A stretch of 11,306 bases of DNA from CAYWEP01 sp964613075. GTDB taxonomy: Bacteria > Patescibacteriota > Microgenomatia > Levybacterales > UBA12049. The notes under the pieces were generated by a model, which made no database searches, was not told where the DNA came from, and saw nothing but the letters and a program-made list of their open reading frames with translations. A program made the position numbers and the translations under genes. Shown here piece by piece: positions 1-5,881 of the stretch. Location: positions 1 through 11,306 of the forward strand of contig CAZTFV010000040.1 of assembly GCA_964613075.1 (NCBI GenBank), read 5' to 3'. Every line of letters starts with the position of its first letter. Within the stretch, counting starts at the first letter, position 1.

Positions 1-18
1 ATTTTGAAGCTTTTCTAC

Positions 19-53
19 TTGACACAAACACAAAGCGCATGGTAGGGTATAAG
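19..53 (+). promoter_or_regulatory. Candidate sigma70 promoter of the metalloprotease gene
   Basis: A perfect TTGACA lies at 19-24. After 18 bases comes TAGGGT (43-48), overlapping TATAAG (48-53). Transcription would begin around 55-60, just before the ATG at 66. This placement argues that the upstream ATG at 39, which lies inside the promoter, is not the real start. Called by eye; the -10 element is only a partial match. Confidence 0.4.
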
Positions 54-65
54 TACCCGCTTCGT

Positions 66-941
66 ATGCATATACAAAAAGAATTATTGCAACATCTCTT
101 TTCCCAAAAATACTTCATCTTTTTTTTTGGAATTTGCGCTTTTTTCCTAAGCCTTCCTTCTTTGGCACATGCGAGTCATTCATGGGGAGATTATCACTGG
201 GCGCGAACCAATAATCCCTTTGCCCTAAAGCTTGGTGATAATGTGTCTTCTGTCTGGGACTCATATCTTGGGACGACTGCTTTTGATTGGGATCAGTCAT
301 CAGTGCTAAATGCATCAATCGTAAGCGGGGGGACAATGAGCCGTCGTTGTCGGCCAACCGCTGGACGAGATGAGGTATGTAACTATAAGTATGGTAACAA
401 TGGTTGGTTGGGTATTGCACAGATTTGGATCAGTGGCAGTCATATTACTCAGGGAACAGTAAAAGTGAATGATACCTACTTCAATACCACAAAGTACAAT
501 ACGCCTGCTTGGAAAAATCTCGTGATGTGTCAGGAAGTTGGCCATACGCTTGGGCTTGACCATCAGGATGAAAATTTTAACAATGGTGATCTTGGAACAT
601 GCATGGATTACTCAAACGATCCAACTCTCAATCAGCATCCGAATCAGCATGATTATGATCAGCTTGAAGAGATCTATTTTCACCTTGATAGCATGACTTC
701 TGTTGGTCAAAAACCAAGGAAATCTGCAAACGGCGATTACCATGACCGTAGCGAATGGGGACAAGAGCTAAAAAACAACGGAAAAGTTGCGCTTTATGTG
801 CGCGATCTTGGTGCTGGCGTGAGACTGTTTACTCATGTCATCTGGGCACTAGATTATGATCCTCAAATTAAACCTATAACTATACCGACAATAGAAATTC
901 CTCGCGTGACCATTCCTTCAAGCGTAGACAACTTGCAGTAA
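66..941 (+). CDS. Secreted matrixin-like zinc metalloprotease, Gln-Glu variant
   Basis: A 291-residue secreted protein if started at 66; the frame also has an ATG at 39, giving 300 residues. I prefer 66 because the candidate promoter overlaps the earlier ATG and because the protein then begins with a normal signal peptide: a short charged start, a phenylalanine-rich core (FIFFFGICAFFLSL) and an Ala-His-Ala cleavage site before SHSWGDYHW. The catalytic signature is QEVGHTLGLDH (about residues 156-166 from this start), matching the metzincin pattern HExxHxxGxxH except that the first His is Gln. Glu and the other two His are kept, and a Met-turn-like CMDYS follows about 14 residues later. Related bacterial proteins with QEVGHT are known to me, so it is probably a subfamily rather than a damaged gene. 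Substrate unknown; likely extracellular protein or peptide. The C-terminal part is not recognised. Confidence 0.8.
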   Translation: MHIQKELLQHLFSQKYFIFFFGICAFFLSLPSLAHASHSWGDYHWARTNNPFALKLGDNVSSVWDSYLGTTAFDWDQSSVLNASIVSGGTMSRRCRPTAGRDEVCNYKYGNNGWLGIAQIWISGSHITQGTVKVNDTYFNTTKYNTPAWKNLVMCQEVGHTLGLDHQDENFNNGDLGTCMDYSNDPTLNQHPNQHDYDQLEEIYFHLDSMTSVGQKPRKSANGDYHDRSEWGQELKNNGKVALYVRDLGAGVRLFTHVIWALDYDPQIKPITIPTIEIPRVTIPSSVDNLQ

Positions 942-959
942 AATACACTCCAGGCTGTT

Positions 960-1700
960 TTACGATAAGACTTCAGAGATGAGGAGGTTGTCCAGGACGC
1001 CGTGGATACACAGATTTGCTTTTGGAAAGGCAAGTGTCCTGCCTGTCTCTCTGATTAGTTTTCTTACTTCGTTGACCGATGGAACTTTGTGGGTTGAAAC
1101 ATATGCTGCGTGCTTTCCTTTTGCACCAAAAAGCGTGTAGATTGGATTATCGGGGATGCTTTCGGGGTAAACGTCCAGCTTTTTTAGTTCCTGTCCAAAC
1201 TTGACTCTTTCCCGTTCTGTTTTTTTTGCTTCGTCATCGTGGAACTTCTCCCATTTTTTATACTTTTCCTCAGATAGGTGCATCGTATGGAAGCAAATCG
1301 TTGCGCCGCAGTCACACAAATGAGTGCAGGGCTTGCAATATTTATCAAGTGGACTTAAGAGGTAATGTATAGTTAATTCCTCATTTTTGAAAATGTGTCG
1401 AATCGCAAAGTATAGCGTGTGTCCTTTGTAGGTGTACATCCAGCAATTGGGAGTACAGGAGTGATTAAAAAGATGAATACCTGGTTGATTTAATTTAGGG
1501 AAGACTGATGCGCGATCATGGTAATACATTGAGTAGAAATGCTCACCGCTGTCATAGGTATCTTCCTCCTCAGGTCTTATTATTTTCCCCAGATAATCAC
1601 CGATGATAACGCCAGCCTCAATGTCTTTTCTGGCAAAAATTCCCCTGCCTTTTCCTTCAGAATTTCGTATTTCCCAATAATCTTTTGGCAAAAGCATCAT
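960..1700 (-). CDS. SET-domain protein, putative lysine methyltransferase
   Basis: 246 residues. The N-terminal half is a compact SET domain, which transfers methyl from S-adenosylmethionine to lysine. Visible motifs are GRGIFA (19-24), the cofactor and lysine-channel motif NHSCTPN (79-85) and EELTIHY (107-113) with the catalytic-type Tyr. Just after it is CDCGATIC (129-136), which fits the post-SET zinc motif CxCx4C, with two extra Cys at 122 and 125. The C-terminal 100 residues are charged and unrecognised. The start has two adjacent ATGs (1700 and 1697) and no Shine-Dalgarno; a TATAGT hexamer lies 3 bases upstream of the first, so the message may be leaderless. It converges on the metalloprotease gene with an 18-base gap. 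Its substrate cannot be read from sequence; bacterial SET proteins modify ribosomal, DNA-binding or host proteins. Confidence 0.85.
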   Translation of the reverse strand: MMLLPKDYWEIRNSEGKGRGIFARKDIEAGVIIGDYLGKIIRPEEEDTYDSGEHFYSMYYHDRASVFPKLNQPGIHLFNHSCTPNCWMYTYKGHTLYFAIRHIFKNEELTIHYLLSPLDKYCKPCTHLCDCGATICFHTMHLSEEKYKKWEKFHDDEAKKTERERVKFGQELKKLDVYPESIPDNPIYTLFGAKGKHAAYVSTHKVPSVNEVRKLIRETGRTLAFPKANLCIHGVLDNLLISEVLS

Positions 1701-1750
1701 AGAACTATAGTAGCAGTATTGTAGCAGATGGAATATGTCCTATAGCGCTA

Positions 1751-1779
1751 TTGACTTTCGCTTGTTTCTCTGTTACAAT
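1751..1779 (+). promoter_or_regulatory. Strong sigma70-type promoter of the helicase gene
   Basis: TTGACT (1751-1756), a 17-base spacer, and TACAAT (1774-1779): one mismatch to consensus in each box with optimal spacing. Transcription should begin near 1786, leaving a leader of about 169 nt before the helicase ATG at 1955. This is the best promoter in the window. Confidence 0.7.
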
Positions 1780-1785
1780 ACAATA

Positions 1786-1954
1786 CGTGATAGCAGATTG
1801 AAGCAATACATCTGCTTAATTTTGAACCTATTTGAGTAGTTTAAGATAAAGATACCTCACTTATTCCCTTTTTACGTATCTTTTCTCCTCATTCATACTA
1901 GAACTTCTTATTTAAGCAGCTTTATTTCTTGAATCGATACCCTGTGGAGGTTTT
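1786..1954 (+). promoter_or_regulatory. Long structured 5' leader of the DEAD-box helicase
   Basis: The leader contains no gene. Hairpin A pairs AGCAGAT (1792-1798) with ATCTGCT (1810-1816). Hairpin B pairs AAAGATAC (1848-1855) with GTATCTTT (1876-1883). The 3' arm of hairpin A can instead form an 8-bp helix, CTGCTTAA (1812-1819) with TTAAGCAG (1912-1919), which would enclose hairpin B; the two states exclude each other. The leader ends with a good ribosome binding site, GGAGG at 1946-1950, four bases before the ATG. Cold-inducible DEAD-box helicases elsewhere have long regulatory leaders, so a temperature- or autoregulated switch is a reasonable inference. I matched it to no known riboswitch. 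Confidence 0.45.
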
Positions 1955-3145
1955 ATGTACAATTCATCTCGTTATACTCCCCGGAATCAGCGCCGGAGGA
2001 CGTTTCATCCAAAAAGACAGCAAAGAAAAGTAAATCAAGCAATTGACGTGTCTTGCCTTGTGAAAAAAGCCGAAACACAAGTAAGCGCCGTATACGTGCC
2101 AACGCATCAATTTGCAGATTTTTCACTCCACGAGAAGCTGCATCAGGCCATAGCGAAGCGTGGGTATGTGAGCCCAACTCCTATTCAGGATCAAGCCATT
2201 CCCCCTCTTTTATCAGGCCGCGATGTCGTCGGGATTGCCAATACGGGCACCGGCAAGACAGCAGCATTCATTATCCCGCTTATTCAAAAAGTACTAACAG
2301 ACAGGGCACAAAAAGCACTCATTATCGCGCCGACTCGTGAGCTTGCCGTGCAGATTGAAGAAGAGTTGCGCGCATTTACGAGCGGATTGCATCTTTTTTC
2401 AGTGCTTTGTATTGGGGGTGTGAGTATCCGGCCACAAATACGCCTGCTAGAGCGGCAGCCAAATTTTGTTATCGGTACACCGGGGAGACTGAAGGATCTT
2501 GAGCAGCAGCGAAAACTTTTCCTTGGTGACTATAAAAATATTGTTTTGGATGAGGTTGACCGCATGCTCGATATGGGTTTTATCCACGATATCCGCTACA
2601 TCATCAGCCGATTATCAACGCTTCGGCAATCGCTTTTTTTCTCCGCAACACTCCCGCAGAGCGTCAAAGGGATTATGGAGAGTTTTCTCACAAATCCGGT
2701 CACAGTCAGCGTCAAAACGCGTGAAACTCCGGCAAATGTCGATCAAGATATCATCAAAACAAAAGGCAAAGCCAAGATTGAAGTATTGCATGATTTACTG
2801 TTGCAGGAAGGGTTTGACAAAGTACTTGTTTTTGGTAGGACGAAATGGGGGATGGAAAAACTGGCAAAGAATTTGGCGATGCGCGGATTTACCGTCGCTG
2901 CAATCCATGGGAATAAGAATCAAAATCAACGCCAGCGGGCAATAACGCAGTTTAAAGCAAGCGAAGTACAGGTACTCTTGGCAACGGATATTGCATCGCG
3001 GGGACTTGATATTCCCAATGTAACGCATGTTATTAACTATGATCTTCCGGAATCGTATGAAGACTACGTCCATCGAATCGGAAGAACAGGCAGAGCAGAG
3101 CAGGCGGGAAAAGCCTTAACATTTATCGACGGACACAATTATTAA
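1955..3145 (+). CDS. ATP-dependent DEAD-box RNA helicase
   Basis: 396 residues. It unwinds or remodels RNA duplexes using ATP, typically in ribosome assembly or mRNA decay. All helicase motifs are present in order: Q motif (F56 and PTPIQ at 74-78), motif I ANTGTGKT (95-102), Ia PTREL (126-130), Ib TPGR (175-178), motif II DEVD (199-202), motif III SAT (230-232), motif IV VLVFGRT (290-296), motif V ATDIASRGLD (343-352), and motif VI HRIGRTGR (373-380). The protein ends about 16 residues after motif VI, so it lacks the C-terminal RNA-binding extension of DeaD/CsdA or DbpA. A 28-residue Arg/Lys-rich N-terminus may supply nonspecific RNA binding. Motif II reads DEVD rather than DEAD, a tolerated variant. 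The start is fixed by GGAGG at 1946-1950. Its last 23 bases overlap the oppositely oriented DUF3175 gene. RhlE-like is the closest general type, but no specific symbol is justified. Confidence 0.95.
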   Translation: MYNSSRYTPRNQRRRTFHPKRQQRKVNQAIDVSCLVKKAETQVSAVYVPTHQFADFSLHEKLHQAIAKRGYVSPTPIQDQAIPPLLSGRDVVGIANTGTGKTAAFIIPLIQKVLTDRAQKALIIAPTRELAVQIEEELRAFTSGLHLFSVLCIGGVSIRPQIRLLERQPNFVIGTPGRLKDLEQQRKLFLGDYKNIVLDEVDRMLDMGFIHDIRYIISRLSTLRQSLFFSATLPQSVKGIMESFLTNPVTVSVKTRETPANVDQDIIKTKGKAKIEVLHDLLLQEGFDKVLVFGRTKWGMEKLAKNLAMRGFTVAAIHGNKNQNQRQRAITQFKASEVQVLLATDIASRGLDIPNVTHVINYDLPESYEDYVHRIGRTGRAEQAGKALTFIDGHNY

Positions 3146-3407
3146 ATAACCTTCTCAATTCTTCCTTTGCCAGCTCAAGAATTTTCTTTCTTTCAGGTTT
3201 TAGATTTTTTCCTGCGCGGTTGATATAAAAATTGAGCATTGACATTGCGGACTGAAAAGGAGCTGCTTTTCGCCTTTCACTCGTCTCTGCAGAATGCTTG
3301 AGACTTTCTGCTATCTTTCTGGGATCATTCCAGGTAAATACGCCTTCCTCAAGATCCAATGCGTTACTTTCTTTTGTTACTTTTCCCGACCATTTCTTCA
3401 CAGTCAT
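3123..3407 (-). CDS. DUF3175 family protein
   Basis: 94 residues, small, basic, with no membrane segment or signal peptide. The whole chain matches my memory of the DUF3175 family: a start like KKWSGKVTKESNALDLEEG, then VFTWNDPRKIAESLKHSAE, then a central FQSAMSMLNFYINRAGKNL and a terminal helix of charged residues. The family is of unknown function. It appears full length. The 3' end overlaps the helicase gene by 23 bases tail to tail, so transcripts of the two genes would be complementary there. No Shine-Dalgarno precedes the ATG; a TAAAAT hexamer ends 6 bases upstream, compatible with a leaderless message. Confidence 0.85.
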   Translation of the reverse strand: MTVKKWSGKVTKESNALDLEEGVFTWNDPRKIAESLKHSAETSERRKAAPFQSAMSMLNFYINRAGKNLKPERKKILELAKEELRRLFNNCVRR

Positions 3408-3436
3408 GCCTATATTTTACTATACAGATCTCGTTG

Positions 3437-3465
3437 TTGACACCTCTCATAGATTGTGGAACACT
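3437..3465 (+). promoter_or_regulatory. Candidate promoter for the 55-residue membrane protein
   Basis: A perfect TTGACA at 3437-3442 is followed, after a 17-base spacer ending in TGG (3457-3459), by AACACT (3460-3465), a poor -10 helped by the extended-10 TG. The expected start is near 3472, giving a leader of about 40 nt that holds the ribosome binding site AAGGTGGTG (3495-3503). Moderate to low support because of the weak -10. Confidence 0.35.
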
Positions 3466-3511
3466 GGATAAAGAGCCCGTCTGGTTTTGGGCAAGAAGGT
3501 GGTGATTCAGA

Positions 3512-3679
3512 ATGGATAAGAAAATGAAAGAGTGCTTTGCGCCTCATACGTTGATGCATAGTCTTTTTGGTTTGGGACTTGGCATATTGTTAGTCAGTCT
3601 TTTCCCGTCCCTGGCTCTTTTGTGGTTGGGTCTTGTGCTCATGGTTGTTGCGATAGCATTGGATTACATGCGAAAATAA
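3512..3679 (+). CDS. Small two-helix membrane protein
   Basis: 55 residues. A charged start (MDKKMKECFA) is followed by two hydrophobic stretches separated by a short FPSLA turn: roughly residues 16-30 (LFGLGLGILL) and 34-50 (ALLWLGLVLMVVAIAL), ending DYMRK. The second helix is followed by basic residues, so both ends are probably cytoplasmic with a hairpin in the membrane. A good ribosome binding site, AAGGTGGTG, sits 8 bases upstream. I recall similar glycine-rich hairpin proteins in CPR genomes but know no function. It lies upstream of the truncated small-protein copy and the bipA leader. The coding assignment rests on the ribosome binding site and the coherent hydrophobic pattern. Confidence 0.7.
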   Translation: MDKKMKECFAPHTLMHSLFGLGLGILLVSLFPSLALLWLGLVLMVVAIALDYMRK

Positions 3680-3691
3680 CCACAGACGCGT

Positions 3692-3763
3692 ATGATTCGA
3701 AAAGTGAAAGAAGGATACCGCGTGGTAGCCGAAACAAGATTTATACGGCATAATTTGGTATAA
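3692..3763 (+). pseudogene. Truncated copy of the small basic MIRKVK protein gene
   Basis: This 23-codon frame begins MIRKVKEGYRVVAE and then diverges to TRFIRHNLV and a TAA. Its first 14 codons match the gene at 5882 in 13 of 14 residues and 36 of 42 bases; five of the six base differences are silent third positions. The remaining two thirds of the parent (the glycine/tyrosine segment and the C-terminal basic helix) are missing. The stop codon lies inside the TATAAT of the next element. No Shine-Dalgarno is seen. It is either a decayed duplicate or a very short surviving peptide; the silent-site pattern shows that the copy was selected as protein for some time after duplication. Confidence 0.6.
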
Positions 3764-3764
3764 T
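3756..3764 (+). promoter_or_regulatory. Extended -10 promoter upstream of bipA
   Basis: TGGTATAAT is a perfect extended -10 element (TGnTATAAT). No good -35 is present at 16-18 bases upstream, which extended -10 promoters can tolerate. The start would be near 3771, giving bipA a leader of about 123 nt. The hairpin at 3769-3787 would then lie at the very 5' end of the message. Confidence 0.45.
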
Positions 3765-3768
3765 AGAG

Positions 3769-3789
3769 AAACCGCGAGGAGCGGTTTTT
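3769..3789 (+). terminator. Hairpin with U-tract, intrinsic terminator or 5' stabilising stem
   Basis: AAACCGC (3769-3775) pairs with GCGGTTT (3781-3787) around the loop GAGGA, and the T-run spans 3785-3789. It has the form of a Rho-independent terminator for transcripts coming from the 55-residue membrane protein gene. If the extended -10 promoter just upstream is active, the same stem would sit at the 5' end of the bipA message, where it could not terminate but could protect against decay. Confidence 0.5.
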
Positions 3790-3822
3790 CGTATACCCTG
3801 AAAATTTTTTAAACAGCATACG

Positions 3823-3883
3823 ACCCTCCATAAGTGCTCTTCGAGTCCCGCAGAGCGGGATCGAGAAGGAAACGAAGGAGGGT
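3823..3883 (+). promoter_or_regulatory. bipA leader with sequestered Shine-Dalgarno
   Basis: ACCCTCC (3823-3829) is the exact complement of GGAGGGT (3877-3883), which contains the bipA Shine-Dalgarno AAGGAGGG (3875-3882). Between the two arms is a strong hairpin: TCCCGC (3846-3851), loop AGA, GCGGGA (3855-3860), extended by TCGA (3841-3844) with TCGA (3861-3864) across one bulged G. Folded this way, the ribosome binding site is fully paired. This is an apparent off-state needing opening by temperature, a protein, a ligand or an alternative fold. No alternative anti-arm was found by eye. Confidence 0.5.
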
Positions 3884-3893
3884 TATTTTATCT

Positions 3894-5753
3894 ATGAACA
3901 CTATCAGAAATGTTGCTATTATCGCACACGTTGATCATGGAAAAACAACGCTCGTTGACGCGCTTTTGAAACAGTCCAAGACGAAGCTGCAGAAGAATGC
4001 TGCAAGCGAGCTTATCATGGACAGCAACGAGCTTGAGCAAGAGCGGGGAATTACTATTTTTTCAAAAAACGCATCGGTTGTCTGGAACCCTTCGACAGGA
4101 TCCCTTCGAGAAAACTCAGGGCGAGCAGGGCAAGCGACGAAAATAAACATTATCGACACACCGGGTCATGCGGATTTTGGTGGAGAAGTCGAGCGCGTAC
4201 TCACGATGGCAGACGGGTGCTTACTTTTGATCGACGCAAAAGAAGGGCCGATGCCACAGACGCGCTTTGTTCTCAAAAAAGCACTCGAGATGAAGCATAA
4301 GATTATTGTTGTTGTGAATAAGATTGATAAACCCGATGTCAGAATCCATTATGTGCTGGATAAAACGCTTGATTTATTTTTGGAGCTTGGCGCAGACGAT
4401 AATACCGCTGATTTCCCAATCGTTTATGCCTCTGCCAAGAACGGGAAAGCGGGACTTTCTGAAAACCTGGCGGAAATGACTGACATTTCGCCGATATTTG
4501 AGGCAATTCAGACGCATGTTCCAGAGCCAAAAGGGAGTGTTTCTGAACCTTTACAGGTACTCATAACAACGCTTGCAAGCGATCTGCATAAAGGAAGAAT
4601 CGCTATTGGTCGCGTGGTCAATGGTTCTGCAAAGCAGAATCAAGAGGTGATGCATATTGATCGTGAAGGAGTAGGAAAAAAATATCGCTTGACGTCTCTT
4701 ATGACATTTGAGGGACTTGAGCGGGTGGATACGCAGGAAGTACTCGCGGGAGATATTGTCGCGCTTTCAGGCATTCCTGATATCAATATCGGAGAGACGA
4801 TTGCGGATGTGAGTATGCCCATGCCTTTGCCTCTTTTGGCAATTGAGGAGCCGACGATAAAAATGACGTTTATGGTCAATAATTCTCCATTTGCCGGGCA
4901 AGAGGGAGAATTTAAAACTTCCCGGCAGATACGGGAGCGGTTAATGAAAGAATTGGAAACGGACATGGCCTTGCGAGTCGTTGATGATTCTTCGACCGGC
5001 GGGTGGGAGGTATCAGGAAGAGGCGAGTTGCATCTGGCGATTCTTATTGAGCGGTTACGAAGAGAAGGTTATGAATTTCAGGTTTCGCGTCCGCAGGTGA
5101 TTGATAAAGTAACGCCTGAGGGTATTTTGACGCCGTATGAGGAGGTATTTATAGAAGTGCCTGAGGAATTTTCGGGTATTGTGATGCAAAAACTGGGAGC
5201 CAGGCGAGGGGAGCTTAAAGATATGACGACTGAGAATGGCATCGTGTATATGGAGTTTGTTATTTCCACTCGGGGACTCTTTGGGTATCGGAGCGAATTC
5301 GTTACCGGTACGAGGGGGCTTGGTATTATCAATACGTCTTTTTACAAATATGATGTCAATAACGGGTATTCTCATGAGCGCGAGCAGGGGTCACTCGTTG
5401 CGCATGAGAGCGGTGTCACCAATCTCTATGGACTGACCAATGTGCAGGAAAGAGGGACGCTGTTTGTCGGTCCCGGAGCCCCGGTGTATAAAGGACAAGT
5501 TGTCGGGCAGAATGCCAGAAATGATGATATGCGCGTTAACGTGTGTAAAACAAAGCAGTTAACTAACACGCGATCAAAAGGAGAGGGTGTGTCTGAGCAT
5601 TTCAAAACGCCCCGTGTCATGGGGCTTGAGGATGCTTTGGAATATATAGCAGATGATGAGTTGGTCGAAGTAACGCCAAAAAGTATACGGATCAGAAAAC
5701 GGATACTGGATGAAGTTGAAGAACGCCGCAAACGCGCGCAAGGGATTCAGTAA
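3894..5753 (+). CDS. typA: Ribosome-associated GTPase BipA/TypA
   Basis: 619 residues from the ATG at 3894, normal for BipA. The frame is open upstream to a GTG at 3834, but AAGGAGGG at 3875-3882 sets the start at 3894, and the extra 20 residues are an Arg-rich reading of the leader hairpin. BipA is an EF-G-like translational GTPase that binds 70S ribosomes and aids 50S assembly, especially in the cold or under stress. Visible parts: P-loop AHVDHGKT (11-18), switch I RGIT (51-54), switch II DTPGH (88-92), NKID (142-145), ASAK (179-182), domain III GRGELHLA (375-382), the BipA-specific RGLFGYRSEF (460-469), and a basic C-terminus with TNTRSKGEG (557-565). Odd feature: 15 extra residues (66-80) between switch I and switch II, encoded by repeat-like DNA. 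The gene is preceded by a structured leader and flanked by two copies of a small-protein gene. Confidence 0.97.
   Translation: MNTIRNVAIIAHVDHGKTTLVDALLKQSKTKLQKNAASELIMDSNELEQERGITIFSKNASVVWNPSTGSLRENSGRAGQATKINIIDTPGHADFGGEVERVLTMADGCLLLIDAKEGPMPQTRFVLKKALEMKHKIIVVVNKIDKPDVRIHYVLDKTLDLFLELGADDNTADFPIVYASAKNGKAGLSENLAEMTDISPIFEAIQTHVPEPKGSVSEPLQVLITTLASDLHKGRIAIGRVVNGSAKQNQEVMHIDREGVGKKYRLTSLMTFEGLERVDTQEVLAGDIVALSGIPDINIGETIADVSMPMPLPLLAIEEPTIKMTFMVNNSPFAGQEGEFKTSRQIRERLMKELETDMALRVVDDSSTGGWEVSGRGELHLAILIERLRREGYEFQVSRPQVIDKVTPEGILTPYEEVFIEVPEEFSGIVMQKLGARRGELKDMTTENGIVYMEFVISTRGLFGYRSEFVTGTRGLGIINTSFYKYDVNNGYSHEREQGSLVAHESGVTNLYGLTNVQERGTLFVGPGAPVYKGQVVGQNARNDDMRVNVCKTKQLTNTRSKGEGVSEHFKTPRVMGLEDALEYIADDELVEVTPKSIRIRKRILDEVEERRKRAQGIQ
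4088..4135 (+). repeat. Repeat-like insertion inside bipA
   Basis: This segment encodes the extra BipA residues PSTGSLRENSGRAGQ. CCCTTCGA occurs twice (4088-4095 and 4102-4109). The second copy starts a hairpin, CCCT-TC-GAG (4102-4110), loop AAAA, CTC-AGGG (4115-4121), with TC bulged. AGGGCGAGC (4118-4126) is followed directly by the near-repeat AGGGCAAGC (4127-4135). Short palindromes of the CCCTTCGA...CTCAGGGCGAGC type are, from memory, dispersed in many CPR and other uncultured bacterial genomes. This looks like one such element fixed in frame, as Rickettsia palindromic elements are. Confidence 0.55.
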
Positions 5754-5799
5754 ACAGTTACGATCTTAGGATCCCTCTTGCTTCTCTCAAAAAAATTTT

Positions 5800-5823
5800 C
5801 TATGCTTGAAAGGTAGAGCATAG
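5800..5823 (+). other. Stem-loop downstream of bipA
   Basis: CTATGCT (5800-5806) pairs perfectly with AGCATAG (5817-5823) around a 10-base loop. An outer TTGCT (5778-5782) with AGCAA (5824-5828) could lengthen it across an internal loop. No U-tract follows, so it is not a standard intrinsic terminator. It could protect the bipA 3' end or mark a processing site. The rest of the 128-base gap to the next gene shows nothing convincing. Confidence 0.35.
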
Positions 5824-5881
5824 AGCAACGACTGCCTATGAAATTGGTTGGCGTACTATTTGGTTTTTTTCTCTTCGCACT

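Noticed and set aside
39..65. Upstream ATG at 39 as start of the metalloprotease
   Set aside because: It lies inside the candidate promoter, has no ribosome binding site, and adds nine residues before an already complete signal peptide.
938..963. GTAAAA...TTTTAC inverted repeat between convergent stops as a bidirectional terminator
   Set aside because: Only six mostly A-T pairs around a 14-base loop, without a GC-rich stem; it may arise simply from the two TAA stops.
3834..3893. GTG at 3834 as start of BipA
   Set aside because: The added 20 residues are an Arg-rich reading of the leader hairpin; the strong AAGGAGGG sits correctly for the ATG at 3894, where BipA normally begins.
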